This document shows, one piece after another, positions 1-6,505 of a stretch of DNA of 9,816 nucleotides; position 1 is the first letter of the stretch; every line of letters begins with the position of its first letter. The notes under the pieces were generated by a model. That model was not told the origin of the DNA. It saw only the letters and a list, made by a program, of their open reading frames with translations, and ran no database searches. Both the position numbers and the translations under genes were made by a program. Source of the DNA: Ruminococcus difficilis (GTDB lineage Bacteria > Bacillota_A > Clostridia > Oscillospirales > Acutalibacteraceae). The DNA lies in NCBI RefSeq assembly GCF_016680995.1, contig NZ_JAEQMG010000031.1, positions 1 through 9,816 of the forward strand, given 5' to 3'.

Positions 1-542
1 AAAAAATCAGGAATGAAAACAGACCGCTCAAGGTGCTTAACCTCTTTGGCTATACCGGCTGCGCAACCTTGGCCTGCATGAATGCGGGAGCGATGGTTTG
101 CCATGTCGACGCATCAAAGGGTATGGTGCAGTGGGCTAGGGAAAACGCCCAGTCGAGCTCGATTGCCGATTTGCCTGTCCGCTGGCTTGTTGACGACTGC
201 GTAAAGTTTGTGCAGCGTGAAATTCGCCGCGGTAACCGCTACGACGGCATCATAATGGATCCGCCGTCCTACGGCAGAGGCCCGGGAGGCGAGGTCTGGA
301 AGCTCGAGGAACAGCTTTTCCCGCTTGTCGATTTGTGCCGTCAGGTGCTCAGCAACAACCCCGTATTTTTCATTCTGAATTCCTATACCACAGGACTGTC
401 GCCCGCCGTAATGGAATATCTCCTCGGCGTACAGCTTCAGCAGAGCTTCGGCGGCTGCGTTTCAAGCGACGAAATCGGACTAAGGGTGACCGACACGGGA
501 CTCGTATTACCGTGCGGTTCAACCGCTATCTGGGAGAAATAA
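1..542 (+). CDS. Class I SAM-dependent methyltransferase, C-terminal part (5' truncated by window)
   Basis: This is the C-terminal 179 or so residues of a class I S-adenosylmethionine-dependent methyltransferase, of the group that includes the 23S rRNA methyltransferases RlmI/RlmK. The frame is open back to the window edge (from base 3), and conserved sequence precedes the GTG at 33, so 33 is an internal codon and not the start. Visible motifs are the SAM-binding glycine motif LNLFGYTG, the acidic-loop motif [15 protein letters not shown] that contacts the ribose, and the catalytic motif DPPSYGRGP followed by GEVWKLEE. The ending with [11 protein letters not shown] is typical of this group. 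The N-terminal part, which would carry any PUA-like RNA-binding domain, is outside the window. The substrate is inferred to be RNA but cannot be fixed from this fragment. The stop at 540-542 is one base before the ecfA1 start, suggesting co-transcription. Confidence 0.5.
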   Translation, partial: KIRNENRPLKVLNLFGYTGCATLACMNAGAMVCHVDASKGMVQWARENAQSSSIADLPVRWLVDDCVKFVQREIRRGNRYDGIIMDPPSYGRGPGGEVWKLEEQLFPLVDLCRQVLSNNPVFFILNSYTTGLSPAVMEYLLGVQLQQSFGGCVSSDEIGLRVTDTGLVLPCGSTAIWEK

Positions 543-543
543 T

Positions 544-1386
544 ATGTTCATATCAATCGAAAACGTGTTCTTCTCGTATGACAGCGTCGAGGACGGTCAG
601 CCCGTCAAGAACGCCGTGGACGGCGTATCGCTCACCGTTGAACAGGGTGAGTTTGTGGCTGTCATAGGACACAACGGCTGCGGCAAGTCAACCCTTGCCA
701 AGCATCTCAACGCAATGCTATTGCCGGACAGCGGCAAGGTGTATGTCGAAGGAGATGACACTGCCGACGAGAACAAAACATGGGAGATCCGCGAGAAGGT
801 CGGACTGGTGCTCCAGAATCCCGACAACCAGCTCGTAGCGAGCATCGTCGAGGAGGACGTAGCCTTCGGCCCTGAAAATCTCGGAGTCCCGCCAAAGGAA
901 ATCCGCGAGAGAGTCGACAAGGCGCTCAAAGCTGTCGGTATGTACGAGTACCGTCTGCACGCGCCGTATAAGCTTTCGGGCGGACAGAAGCAGCGCATAG
1001 CGATCGCGGGTATTCTGGCGATTCAGCCTCAGTGCATCGTGCTTGACGAGCCGACCGCGATGCTCGACCCGAGCGGCAGGGAAGAGGTCATGTCGACCCT
1101 TATCCGCCTGAATAAGGAAATGGGTATAACGGTCGTGCTGATTACGCACTACATGGACGAGGCGGTATCTGCCGACAGAGTTGTCGTTATGGACAGCGGA
1201 AAGGTGCTCACACAGGGGACGCCCGGGGAGGTATTCTCGCAGGTTGAGCTGCTCAAAAAACACAGACTTGACGTGCCGCAGGCGGCGGAGCTCGCGTTCC
1301 GCTTAAAGGGCTGCGGCGTTAAAATAGACCGCATTCCACTCGACGAGGAGGAGTGCGCGCAAATGCTCCTGGAGGTGATGAAATGA
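544..1386 (+). CDS. ecfA1: Energy-coupling factor transporter ATPase EcfA1
   Basis: One of the two ATPases that power an ECF-type importer of vitamins or metal ions at the inner face of the membrane. It pairs with EcfA2 and docks on EcfT. The 280-residue length is normal for the family. In order the sequence shows Walker [10 protein letters not shown] (42-50), Q-loop glutamine 91 in the ECF-typical context QNPDNQ, the ABC signature LSGGQKQR (144-151), Walker B CIVLDEP with catalytic Glu169, the D-loop LDPSGRE, and the switch histidine 202. A C-terminal extension after about residue 235 is usual for EcfA. The ATG at 544 has GGGAG at 532-536, seven bases upstream. The stop overlaps the ecfA2 start as ATGA (1383-1386), so translation is probably coupled. 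All catalytic residues are intact. The 1/2 assignment follows gene order and the presence of a closely similar second copy. Confidence 0.5.
   Translation: MFISIENVFFSYDSVEDGQPVKNAVDGVSLTVEQGEFVAVIGHNGCGKSTLAKHLNAMLLPDSGKVYVEGDDTADENKTWEIREKVGLVLQNPDNQLVASIVEEDVAFGPENLGVPPKEIRERVDKALKAVGMYEYRLHAPYKLSGGQKQRIAIAGILAIQPQCIVLDEPTAMLDPSGREEVMSTLIRLNKEMGITVVLITHYMDEAVSADRVVVMDSGKVLTQGTPGEVFSQVELLKKHRLDVPQAAELAFRLKGCGVKIDRIPLDEEECAQMLLEVMK
1371..1379 (+). promoter_or_regulatory. Ribosome binding site deciding the ecfA2 start
   Basis: GGAGGTGAT, a near-complete complement to the 16S rRNA 3' end, lies inside the last codons of ecfA1 with GGAGG seven bases before the ATG at 1383. It favours 1383 over the in-frame GTG at 1353, which would add ten residues with no homology and has no comparable site. 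Confidence 0.5.
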
Positions 1387-2252
1387 GTCACATTCTCGAG
1401 CTGAAAAACCTGAGCTTTGTCTACGGTCAGGGAACTCCTTTTGAAAAAAAAGCGGTGGACAACCTCAGCGCAACTATCGAAAAGGGAGAATTCATCGGTA
1501 TCATCGGCCACACGGGCTCGGGAAAATCCACCCTTGTGCAGATGCTCAACGGTTTGATGAAGCCCACAAGCGGACAGGTTCTGCTCGACGGCAGGGATAT
1601 CTGGACAGAGCCTAAGAAAATCCGCGAGATCCGTTTCCGCGTCGGCATGGTGTTCCAGTATCCCGAGTACCAGCTTTTTGAGGACACGGTTTACAAGGAT
1701 ATCGCCTTCGGAGCGAAGAATAAGGGTCTTGAGGGCGACGCTCTGGACAAAGCCGTTCGCAGAGCTGCTGAATTTACAGGGCTTAAGGAAGAATTGCTTG
1801 ATAAGTCGCCGTTTGATTTATCGGGCGGTGAGAAGCGCCGTGCTGCAATCGCCGGTGTAATGGCGATGGAGCCCGAGGTTCTGATTCTCGACGAGCCCAC
1901 CGCAGGCCTTGACCCGATGGGCAGAGAGATTCTGCTCAGTCAGATTGTAAATTACCACAAGGAGCGCGGTGTGACCGTACTGCTTGTTTCACACAGCATG
2001 GAGGATATCGCGCGTGTAGCGGATAGGATCATGGTTCTGAATCACGGCACGCTGCACGATTTTGACAAGACAAAAAGCGTGTTTGCAAAGGGTGATGATC
2101 TGCGTAAAATCGGTCTTAAGGTACCGCAGATCACCCGGATTATGCAGACGCTCAGAGAGCGCGGCACCGATGTGCCCGACGGAGTTCTCACCGTTGACGA
2201 AGCGCTCGAGGTACTCTCCTCGATTCTCAAAAAGGAGGGTAAGATATGGTAA
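1383..2252 (+). CDS. ecfA2: Energy-coupling factor transporter ATPase EcfA2
   Basis: The second ATPase of the ECF module, forming a heterodimer with EcfA1 at the EcfT coupling helices. The start at 1383 gives 289 residues and the standard N-terminus [14 protein letters not shown]. Motifs are Walker [10 protein letters not shown] (42-50), Q-loop Gln92 in FQYPEYQLF (the aromatic PEYQLF context is typical of EcfA2), signature LSGGEKRR (146-153), Walker B VLILDEP with Glu171, D-loop GLDPMGRE, and switch His204. Both ATPases therefore keep a complete set of catalytic residues, so both composite sites could hydrolyse ATP. The start overlaps the end of ecfA1 by four bases, and the end overlaps the ecfT start (2246-2252), indicating coupled, near-stoichiometric synthesis. 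The gene order A1-A2-T is the standard Firmicutes arrangement. Confidence 0.5.
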   Translation: MSHILELKNLSFVYGQGTPFEKKAVDNLSATIEKGEFIGIIGHTGSGKSTLVQMLNGLMKPTSGQVLLDGRDIWTEPKKIREIRFRVGMVFQYPEYQLFEDTVYKDIAFGAKNKGLEGDALDKAVRRAAEFTGLKEELLDKSPFDLSGGEKRRAAIAGVMAMEPEVLILDEPTAGLDPMGREILLSQIVNYHKERGVTVLLVSHSMEDIARVADRIMVLNHGTLHDFDKTKSVFAKGDDLRKIGLKVPQITRIMQTLRERGTDVPDGVLTVDEALEVLSSILKKEGKIW

Positions 2253-3058
2253 GAGACGTAGCCTTCGGACAGTATTTCCCGGGAAAAAGTCTTATGCACA
2301 GGCTCGACCCGCGCGCGAAGCTTGTCTGTTTTATAGCGTTTGTGGTGTTGATTTTCTTCACCTTCAATTACGCTTCCCTCGGTCTTATCGCCGCCTTCAC
2401 GATTTTTATGATAGCGGCGAGCGGCGTATCGCCGAAATTCTACTTCAAGAGTCTGAAAGTGATTTTGTTCGTGGTGCTGATAACCTCGGTGCTCAATCTC
2501 TTTTACGGCTCGGGTGAACCGATATGGCAGTGGTGGATTCTGCGCGTAACGTGGAACGGCATCCACCGCGCGGCGTTTGTCACAGTGCGGATAATCTGCC
2601 TGATTCTGGCAAGCTCCTGCCTGACCTTTACCACCTCGCCGACAGAGCTCACCGACGCGATGGAGAGGTTGATGAAGCCGCTGACGGCAATACATTTTCC
2701 CGTTCACGAAATCGCGATGATGATGTCGCTTGCGCTTCGGTTTGTGCCGACTCTGCTCGAAGAAACCGACAAAATCATGCAGGCTCAGAAGGCGAGAGGC
2801 GCCGATCTGGAGTCGGGCGGATTCTTCAAGCGCGTAAAGGCGCTGATTCCGATTCTGATACCGCTTTTTGTTTCGGCGTTCAGACGCGCGTATGACATCG
2901 CGACCGCAATGGAGTGCCGCTGTTACCGCGGCGGAAGCGGACGCACGCGAATGAAAATCCTGCGCATGAGCGCGAGAGATATAATATCGATGATAACAAC
3001 AGCAGCCTTGATCGGCGGAGTGATTGTATGCAACATATTCCTGACGAGCGTGATTTAA
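2246..3058 (+). CDS. ecfT: Energy-coupling factor transporter transmembrane protein EcfT
   Basis: The membrane scaffold of the ECF importer, joining interchangeable S components to the two ATPases. It has 270 residues, the usual length. Hydrophobic segments are visible near residues 26-60, 70-88, 105-127 and 245-266, with a more polar cytoplasmic stretch between about 170 and 240. That stretch carries the two arginine coupling motifs: the first is KARGAD (Arg184) and the second lies in AMECRCYRGG (Arg225). The second motif has an unusual pair of cysteines around the arginine. The N-terminal HRLDPRAKL is a family hallmark. The ATG at 2246 has AGGAGG at 2233-2238, seven bases upstream. It overlaps ecfA2 by seven bases and its own last 31 bases contain the truA start. 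No S-component gene is seen, suggesting a shared (group II) ECF module. Confidence 0.5.
   Translation: MVRDVAFGQYFPGKSLMHRLDPRAKLVCFIAFVVLIFFTFNYASLGLIAAFTIFMIAASGVSPKFYFKSLKVILFVVLITSVLNLFYGSGEPIWQWWILRVTWNGIHRAAFVTVRIICLILASSCLTFTTSPTELTDAMERLMKPLTAIHFPVHEIAMMMSLALRFVPTLLEETDKIMQAQKARGADLESGGFFKRVKALIPILIPLFVSAFRRAYDIATAMECRCYRGGSGRTRMKILRMSARDIISMITTAALIGGVIVCNIFLTSVI
3017..3024 (+). promoter_or_regulatory. Ribosome binding site deciding the truA start
   Basis: GGAGTGAT within the end of ecfT, with GGAG seven bases before the ATG at 3028. It supports 3028 over the in-frame upstream ATG at 2914, which would add 38 residues that are only the out-of-frame reading of ecfT. Confidence 0.5.
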
Positions 3059-3792
3059 GAAATCTGCTTCTCACAATTTCATACGACGGCAGGCAGTTCC
3101 ACGGCTGGCAGATTCAGCAGAACGCATATACGGTTCAGGAGGCTTTTCAGACCGCGCTTACGAAGATAATCGGCGAGGGCTTTGACCTAAAAGGCTGCAG
3201 CCGCACCGACACGGGCGTACACGCGAATATGTACTGCATCAGCCTCAAGACTACCCACCCGATTCCGCCGGAGCGGCTCAAGGCGGCGCTTAACCGCTGG
3301 CTTCCGCTCAGTGTAGCCGTAAATGACTGCCGCGAGGTCGGAACCGACTTCCACGCGCGCTACAGCTGCAAGAGCAAGGAGTATATCTACAAGATATGGA
3401 ACAGCGAGGTTCGCTCTCCGTTTCTGGAGGGCTACGCGCTTCATTACCGATATCCGCTCGACGAAAAGCTGCTGAACGATGCGTCTCAGGCGTATGTCGG
3501 AAGACACGATTTTACCTCGTTCTGCACCCTCGACAACCGCGAGCAGGGCGATTTGACAAGAACGGTCAAGGCGTTCTCTGTAACGCGCGAGGGCGATATG
3601 GTTATCATGAGAGTAGAAGCCGACGGCTTCCTCTATAACATGGTCAGGATAATGGTCGGAACGCTTTTGCGTGTTGCGCAGGGAAAGTTCCGTCCCGATC
3701 AGATTCCCGAAATTATCGAAAGCCGCAGCCGCTCCTGCGCGGGGCCTACCGCTCAGGCGTGCGGACTGTATTTGAATAAAGTCAATTATTGA
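3028..3792 (+). CDS. truA: tRNA pseudouridine(38-40) synthase TruA
   Basis: Converts uridine to pseudouridine at positions 38, 39 and 40 of the anticodon arm of many tRNAs. The product is 254 residues from the ATG at 3028, matching the family's usual 245-265. The N-terminal strand NLLLTISYDGRQFHGWQ is diagnostic. The catalytic aspartate is Asp61 in GCSRTDTGVHA, the conserved tyrosine region is CKSKEYIYKIWN (114-125), and the RNA-binding helix motif FLYNMVRIMVGTLL is at about 201-214. All key residues are present. truA directly after ecfT is a conserved Firmicutes pairing with no known functional reason beyond co-transcription. In many relatives rplM-rpsI follows. Here the next gene is instead the DUF5711-like gene, 12 bases on. 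Confidence 0.5.
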   Translation: MQHIPDERDLRNLLLTISYDGRQFHGWQIQQNAYTVQEAFQTALTKIIGEGFDLKGCSRTDTGVHANMYCISLKTTHPIPPERLKAALNRWLPLSVAVNDCREVGTDFHARYSCKSKEYIYKIWNSEVRSPFLEGYALHYRYPLDEKLLNDASQAYVGRHDFTSFCTLDNREQGDLTRTVKAFSVTREGDMVIMRVEADGFLYNMVRIMVGTLLRVAQGKFRPDQIPEIIESRSRSCAGPTAQACGLYLNKVNY

Positions 3793-3804
3793 CAGGAGTT
3801 CAAT

Positions 3805-5130
3805 ATGTTCAATAAAAGAAACGGACGGTACGCGGAAACTAAGCCGAATAAGGAACGCACCGTCATCAGCTATGAGGACATGCCTCTCGAGGATTACGAG
3901 CAGGAACGCACGAATATCTCTCCGAAGGCAGTCAAAAAAATAATCATTGCTGTGGCCATCGCGCTTGTGGCGGGACTTCTTGTTCTCGCCTTTGCGAACC
4001 GCGACAAGCTTTCTCCGGAAAACCTGTCCATGTGGTGGAGCTATGAGGTTCTCGGAAACGGCGGCAAGGGTTATCCCGTAGAGCTTGTCGGCTCCGAGGT
4101 CAAGAAGGGCAACTTCGCCGTAAACCAGAGCAGAGTCGCCTATGCTTCAGATACCTCGTTCGTCACTCTCAACTCCTCGGGCAAGGAGATTGCCAACGTT
4201 CAGCTTCGTTACTCAAAGCCTGTTATGAAGAGCGGCGAAAACCGTTTCCTCACCTACGGGCTGGGCGATACGGGCTACCAGATTCTCACATACGACAAGG
4301 AGCTTTACGCGGGAACCGCGGAAGGCGTGATTTTCACGGGAGATATCGCTCCTAACGGAAACTTCTGCCTTGTCACCGAGGGCAACGGCTTTCTCAGCGA
4401 GCTGTACGCCTTTGACCGGAATAACAACAGAATATATAAATATTCTTTTTCGGAATATTACATCAACTCGGTCGCGATAAACAGCGACGGCAGCGGCTGC
4501 GTTGCCTGCGGCATAACGAGCAACAACGGCGCGATGCGCACGGGCATATATGTGCTCGACTTCTCGAAGGAAGAGCCTGTCGGAAAGTACACGATTGAGA
4601 ATGATTCGATTCTCGACAGCAGGTATATCAGCGGCAGGAGAATCGCCCTTGTCGGTGAAAACGCGTCATATGTCGTAAAGGTCGGCGAAGAGGACTACGC
4701 AAGCGTCAAATATGAGGGAAAGCTAACGAATTACTGCTTCAGTCCGTCGACCAGAAGCTATGCTATAGCCCTCTCAAAAAGCGGTGACGGCAGAAGCTGT
4801 ACGCTCATAAGATATAACGATAACGGTGACGTTCAGACACAGATAGACACCGAAAAGGGCGCCGAGTCGTTCTCCGTATTCAAGGGTACGATGGCCGTTC
4901 TCGACGGCAACACAATCTACACCTTCAATTCGGAGGGAAATATAACCAACACCTGCGACGCGGGTACGGGCGCTACTGCCGTAACGCTGACGTCGGATTC
5001 CACCGCGTACGTTCTCAGTATCAACCAGATGCGCTACTTCGATCTTGCGAAGGTGACGGCGGAGATGGAGCGGCAGCAGCGCGAGCAGGAGAAGCTCGAA
5101 CAGGAGCAGCAAAGTGAGGCGGGCGAATGA
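3805..5130 (+). CDS. DUF5711-like single-pass membrane protein with probable beta-propeller ectodomain
   Basis: I recognise the general pattern of the uncharacterised DUF5711 family found in Clostridia, but no function is established. The 441-residue product has a charged cytoplasmic N-terminus (1-44) with PLEDYEQER, one strong membrane segment at about 45-64, and no signal peptidase site, giving an inside-to-outside type II topology. Residues 85-415 are rich in short beta-type strands with recurring 'YAFDRNNN', 'IYVLDFSKEE' and 'TLIRYNDNGD' like turns, resembling the blades of a WD40/PQQ-type propeller. A very acidic and glutamine-rich tail (416-441, about half Glu/Gln) looks like a short coiled coil. 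The ATG at 3805 has AGGAG at 3794-3798. Its stop overlaps the start of the CvpA-like gene as ATGA, so the two are probably made together. The propeller fold is inferred only from the strand pattern. Confidence 0.5.
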   Translation: MFNKRNGRYAETKPNKERTVISYEDMPLEDYEQERTNISPKAVKKIIIAVAIALVAGLLVLAFANRDKLSPENLSMWWSYEVLGNGGKGYPVELVGSEVKKGNFAVNQSRVAYASDTSFVTLNSSGKEIANVQLRYSKPVMKSGENRFLTYGLGDTGYQILTYDKELYAGTAEGVIFTGDIAPNGNFCLVTEGNGFLSELYAFDRNNNRIYKYSFSEYYINSVAINSDGSGCVACGITSNNGAMRTGIYVLDFSKEEPVGKYTIENDSILDSRYISGRRIALVGENASYVVKVGEEDYASVKYEGKLTNYCFSPSTRSYAIALSKSGDGRSCTLIRYNDNGDVQTQIDTEKGAESFSVFKGTMAVLDGNTIYTFNSEGNITNTCDAGTGATAVTLTSDSTAYVLSINQMRYFDLAKVTAEMERQQREQEKLEQEQQSEAGE

Positions 5131-5801
5131 TATCTGACCTGATAATCGCAGCGGTCATCATCGGTTTTATAGTTATCGGAGCAATTCGCGGCTTTGCGCG
5201 GACACTGCTGAATTTTGCGGGATTGGTGCTCAATCTTATGCTGTCGCATTTTCTTTCGGGAGTGATATCGGGCTGGATATACACAACCTTCATTCAGAAG
5301 GTTATCCTATCGAACCTCGAGTCAGAGATTGCCAAAAACGGTTTTTCCGAGGCGGTTGCCAACTCGATGAAGTCAGCTCCCGATTGGGTAAATACAATGC
5401 TCAATACCTTTTTCGCTCCGATGGGAGTGAACACGGGCAATCTGCAGAAGGGTATCATCATTGACGATACACAGGCACAGCAGCTTGCCAAAACAATCGA
5501 ACAGCCTATGAGCGAGATAATCATCGCCGTGCTCAATATCATTGTAATGACAGTGCTGTTTTTCATTTTTATGATCATAATCAAGCTTATTATCAGGGCG
5601 ATCCTCAAGTTCTTCCGACTATCCGCGCTCAGCGGAATAAATCATTTCTTTGGCGGTATTTTCGGCTGTATCGAAGGAATTGTGTTTGTTTGCCTTGCAA
5701 TTAATATTTTTTATGTTATAATGACATACGCAAGCCCTGCGCTGACGGATAACCACCAGTATTTCGGTACGCTTTTCAGGGCGCTGTGCGTATATTTATA
5801 G
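5127..5801 (+). CDS. CvpA-like multi-pass membrane protein
   Basis: A 224-residue integral membrane protein that fits the CvpA/colicin V production family, whose molecular role is still unclear but which is linked in other bacteria to envelope integrity. Hydrophobic segments lie near residues 3-20, 26-48, 131-157 and 175-200. The N-terminal layout, with a first helix followed by GAIRGFARTLLNFAG, is the usual CvpA signature, and the second half has the glycine-rich HFFGGIFGCIEG turn. The 80-residue stretch between helices 2 and 3 (about 50-130) is longer and more polar than in the 160-residue proteobacterial CvpA, and probably lies outside the membrane. The start at 5127 shares ATGA with the preceding gene and has GAGG at 5116-5119. 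Its close coupling to the DUF5711-like gene suggests a joint envelope role (inference). Confidence 0.5.
   Translation: MISDLIIAAVIIGFIVIGAIRGFARTLLNFAGLVLNLMLSHFLSGVISGWIYTTFIQKVILSNLESEIAKNGFSEAVANSMKSAPDWVNTMLNTFFAPMGVNTGNLQKGIIIDDTQAQQLAKTIEQPMSEIIIAVLNIIVMTVLFFIFMIIIKLIIRAILKFFRLSALSGINHFFGGIFGCIEGIVFVCLAINIFYVIMTYASPALTDNHQYFGTLFRALCVYL
5695..5722 (+). promoter_or_regulatory. Candidate internal sigma-A promoter upstream of pgsA
   Basis: TTGCAA (5695-5700), a 16-base spacer, then TATAAT (5717-5722) preceded by TG at 5714-5715, making a perfect extended -10. It sits in the AT-rich last part of the CvpA-like coding sequence. Transcription would start near 5729, giving a leader of about 90 bases before pgsA. 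The -35 matches consensus at four of six positions. Promoter activity is inferred from sequence only. Confidence 0.5.
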
Positions 5802-5810
5802 GAAATATAC

Positions 5811-5818
5811 AGGGTGAT
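5811..5818 (+). promoter_or_regulatory. Ribosome binding site deciding the pgsA start
   Basis: AGGGTGAT ends four bases before the ATG at 5823. It pairs well with the 16S rRNA end and favours that ATG over the in-frame GTG at 5814, which lies inside this site. If GTG 5814 were used, the only upstream site would be the weaker GGAAAT at 5801-5806. Confidence 0.5.
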
Positions 5819-5822
5819 ATTT

Positions 5823-6413
5823 ATGAATAATGAAAGCTGGAGTTTCAAAATCTCCGATTTATGGACAGTTCCGAACCTGCTGACCTATCTCAGGTTTCTG
5901 CTGGTTGTGCCGTTTATGTATTTCTTTCTGCAGCAAAACTATATTGGTGCAGCGGTGTGCATCGGCTTTTCGGGACTGACCGATTGTTTTGACGGACTGC
6001 TGGCGCGTAAACTAAATCAGGTGACTTCTCTTGGAAAGATTCTCGACCCGATCGCCGACAAGCTCACGCTGTTTTCGGTGGCGCTGTGTATGATAATCTA
6101 CTATCCCGCGATTCTGCCTCTTCTGGGGCTTTTGATGTTCAAGGAGATCACCATGCTGTTCTGCGGACTGATTCTGCTGATAAAGCGCATTACTCCGCCT
6201 CCCGCGCGCTGGTACGGTAAATTCGCGACCGTCGTATTTTATTTCTCGGTGGTCACAATAATCTTTTTGAAGGCAGTATTCTCCTACGAGAGCCTCACTC
6301 TTGTGACGGTACTGTTTATTCTGACAGCTCTTGTAATGCTTTTTGCACTTCTGAATTACTCGAGAATGTTCCTGCTGCTGATAAAGGAAAGCAAAGCTAA
6401 AAAAAATTCGTGA
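5823..6413 (+). CDS. pgsA: CDP-diacylglycerol--glycerol-3-phosphate phosphatidyltransferase (PgsA type)
   Basis: An integral membrane enzyme that most likely joins CDP-diacylglycerol and glycerol 3-phosphate to give phosphatidylglycerol phosphate, the committed step to phosphatidylglycerol and cardiolipin. At 196 residues it has normal length. The CDP-alcohol phosphotransferase motif is perfect: Asp54, Asp57-Gly58, Ala61-Arg62, Gly71, Asp75 and Asp79, the acidic residues that hold two metal ions. The N-terminal WTVPNLLTYLRFLLVVP is the classic PgsA opening. Several hydrophobic helices follow (about 20-38, 83-99, 100-121, 135-152, 158-186) and a lysine-rich C-terminus. Related enzymes such as a cardiolipin synthase of the same fold cannot be fully ruled out. 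It follows the CvpA-like gene by 21 bases. Three extra N-terminal residues are possible if GTG 5814 is used. Confidence 0.5.
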   Translation: MNNESWSFKISDLWTVPNLLTYLRFLLVVPFMYFFLQQNYIGAAVCIGFSGLTDCFDGLLARKLNQVTSLGKILDPIADKLTLFSVALCMIIYYPAILPLLGLLMFKEITMLFCGLILLIKRITPPPARWYGKFATVVFYFSVVTIIFLKAVFSYESLTLVTVLFILTALVMLFALLNYSRMFLLLIKESKAKKNS

Positions 6414-6430
6414 CGCTTTTGTGAACAGAC

Positions 6431-6459
6431 TTGCTATTTGTCGCGATTTATTATACAAT
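6431..6459 (+). promoter_or_regulatory. Candidate sigma-A promoter for the clpE-type gene
   Basis: TTGCTA (6431-6436), a 17-base spacer, then TACAAT (6454-6459), in the 92-base gap between pgsA and the Clp gene. The -35 matches at four of six positions and the -10 at five of six. Two copies of AACCTA, ten bases apart (6463-6468 and 6473-6478), lie just after the -10. No CtsR heptad repeat or CIRCE inverted repeat is seen in the gap, so heat-shock control is not supported by sequence. Confidence 0.5.
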
Positions 6460-6505
6460 AAAAACCTATAAGAACCTAACCAACAGATAATATGAGGTAC
6501 TGACT

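Noticed and set aside
718..1263. 181-codon - strand frame opposite ecfA1
   Set aside because: Shadow of the ABC ATPase coding bias, with no ribosome site and no recognisable domain.
1353..1382. Upstream GTG start for ecfA2
   Set aside because: The near-perfect ribosome site at 1371-1379 serves the ATG at 1383, and the extra residues have no homology.
2042..2707. Long reading frame on the - strand (221 codons) opposite ecfA2/ecfT
   Set aside because: It is antisense to two well-supported genes, is rich in His, Arg and Gln as expected from reversed coding sequence, and resembles no family I know.
2914..3027. Upstream ATG giving TruA 38 more residues
   Set aside because: The added part is the out-of-frame reading of ecfT, while ATG 3028 has its own ribosome site and gives the normal TruA length.
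6414..6505. CtsR or CIRCE heat-shock operator before the clpE-type gene
   Set aside because: No GGTCAAA-type heptad repeats and no TTAGCACTC/GAGTGCTAA pair are present in the gap.
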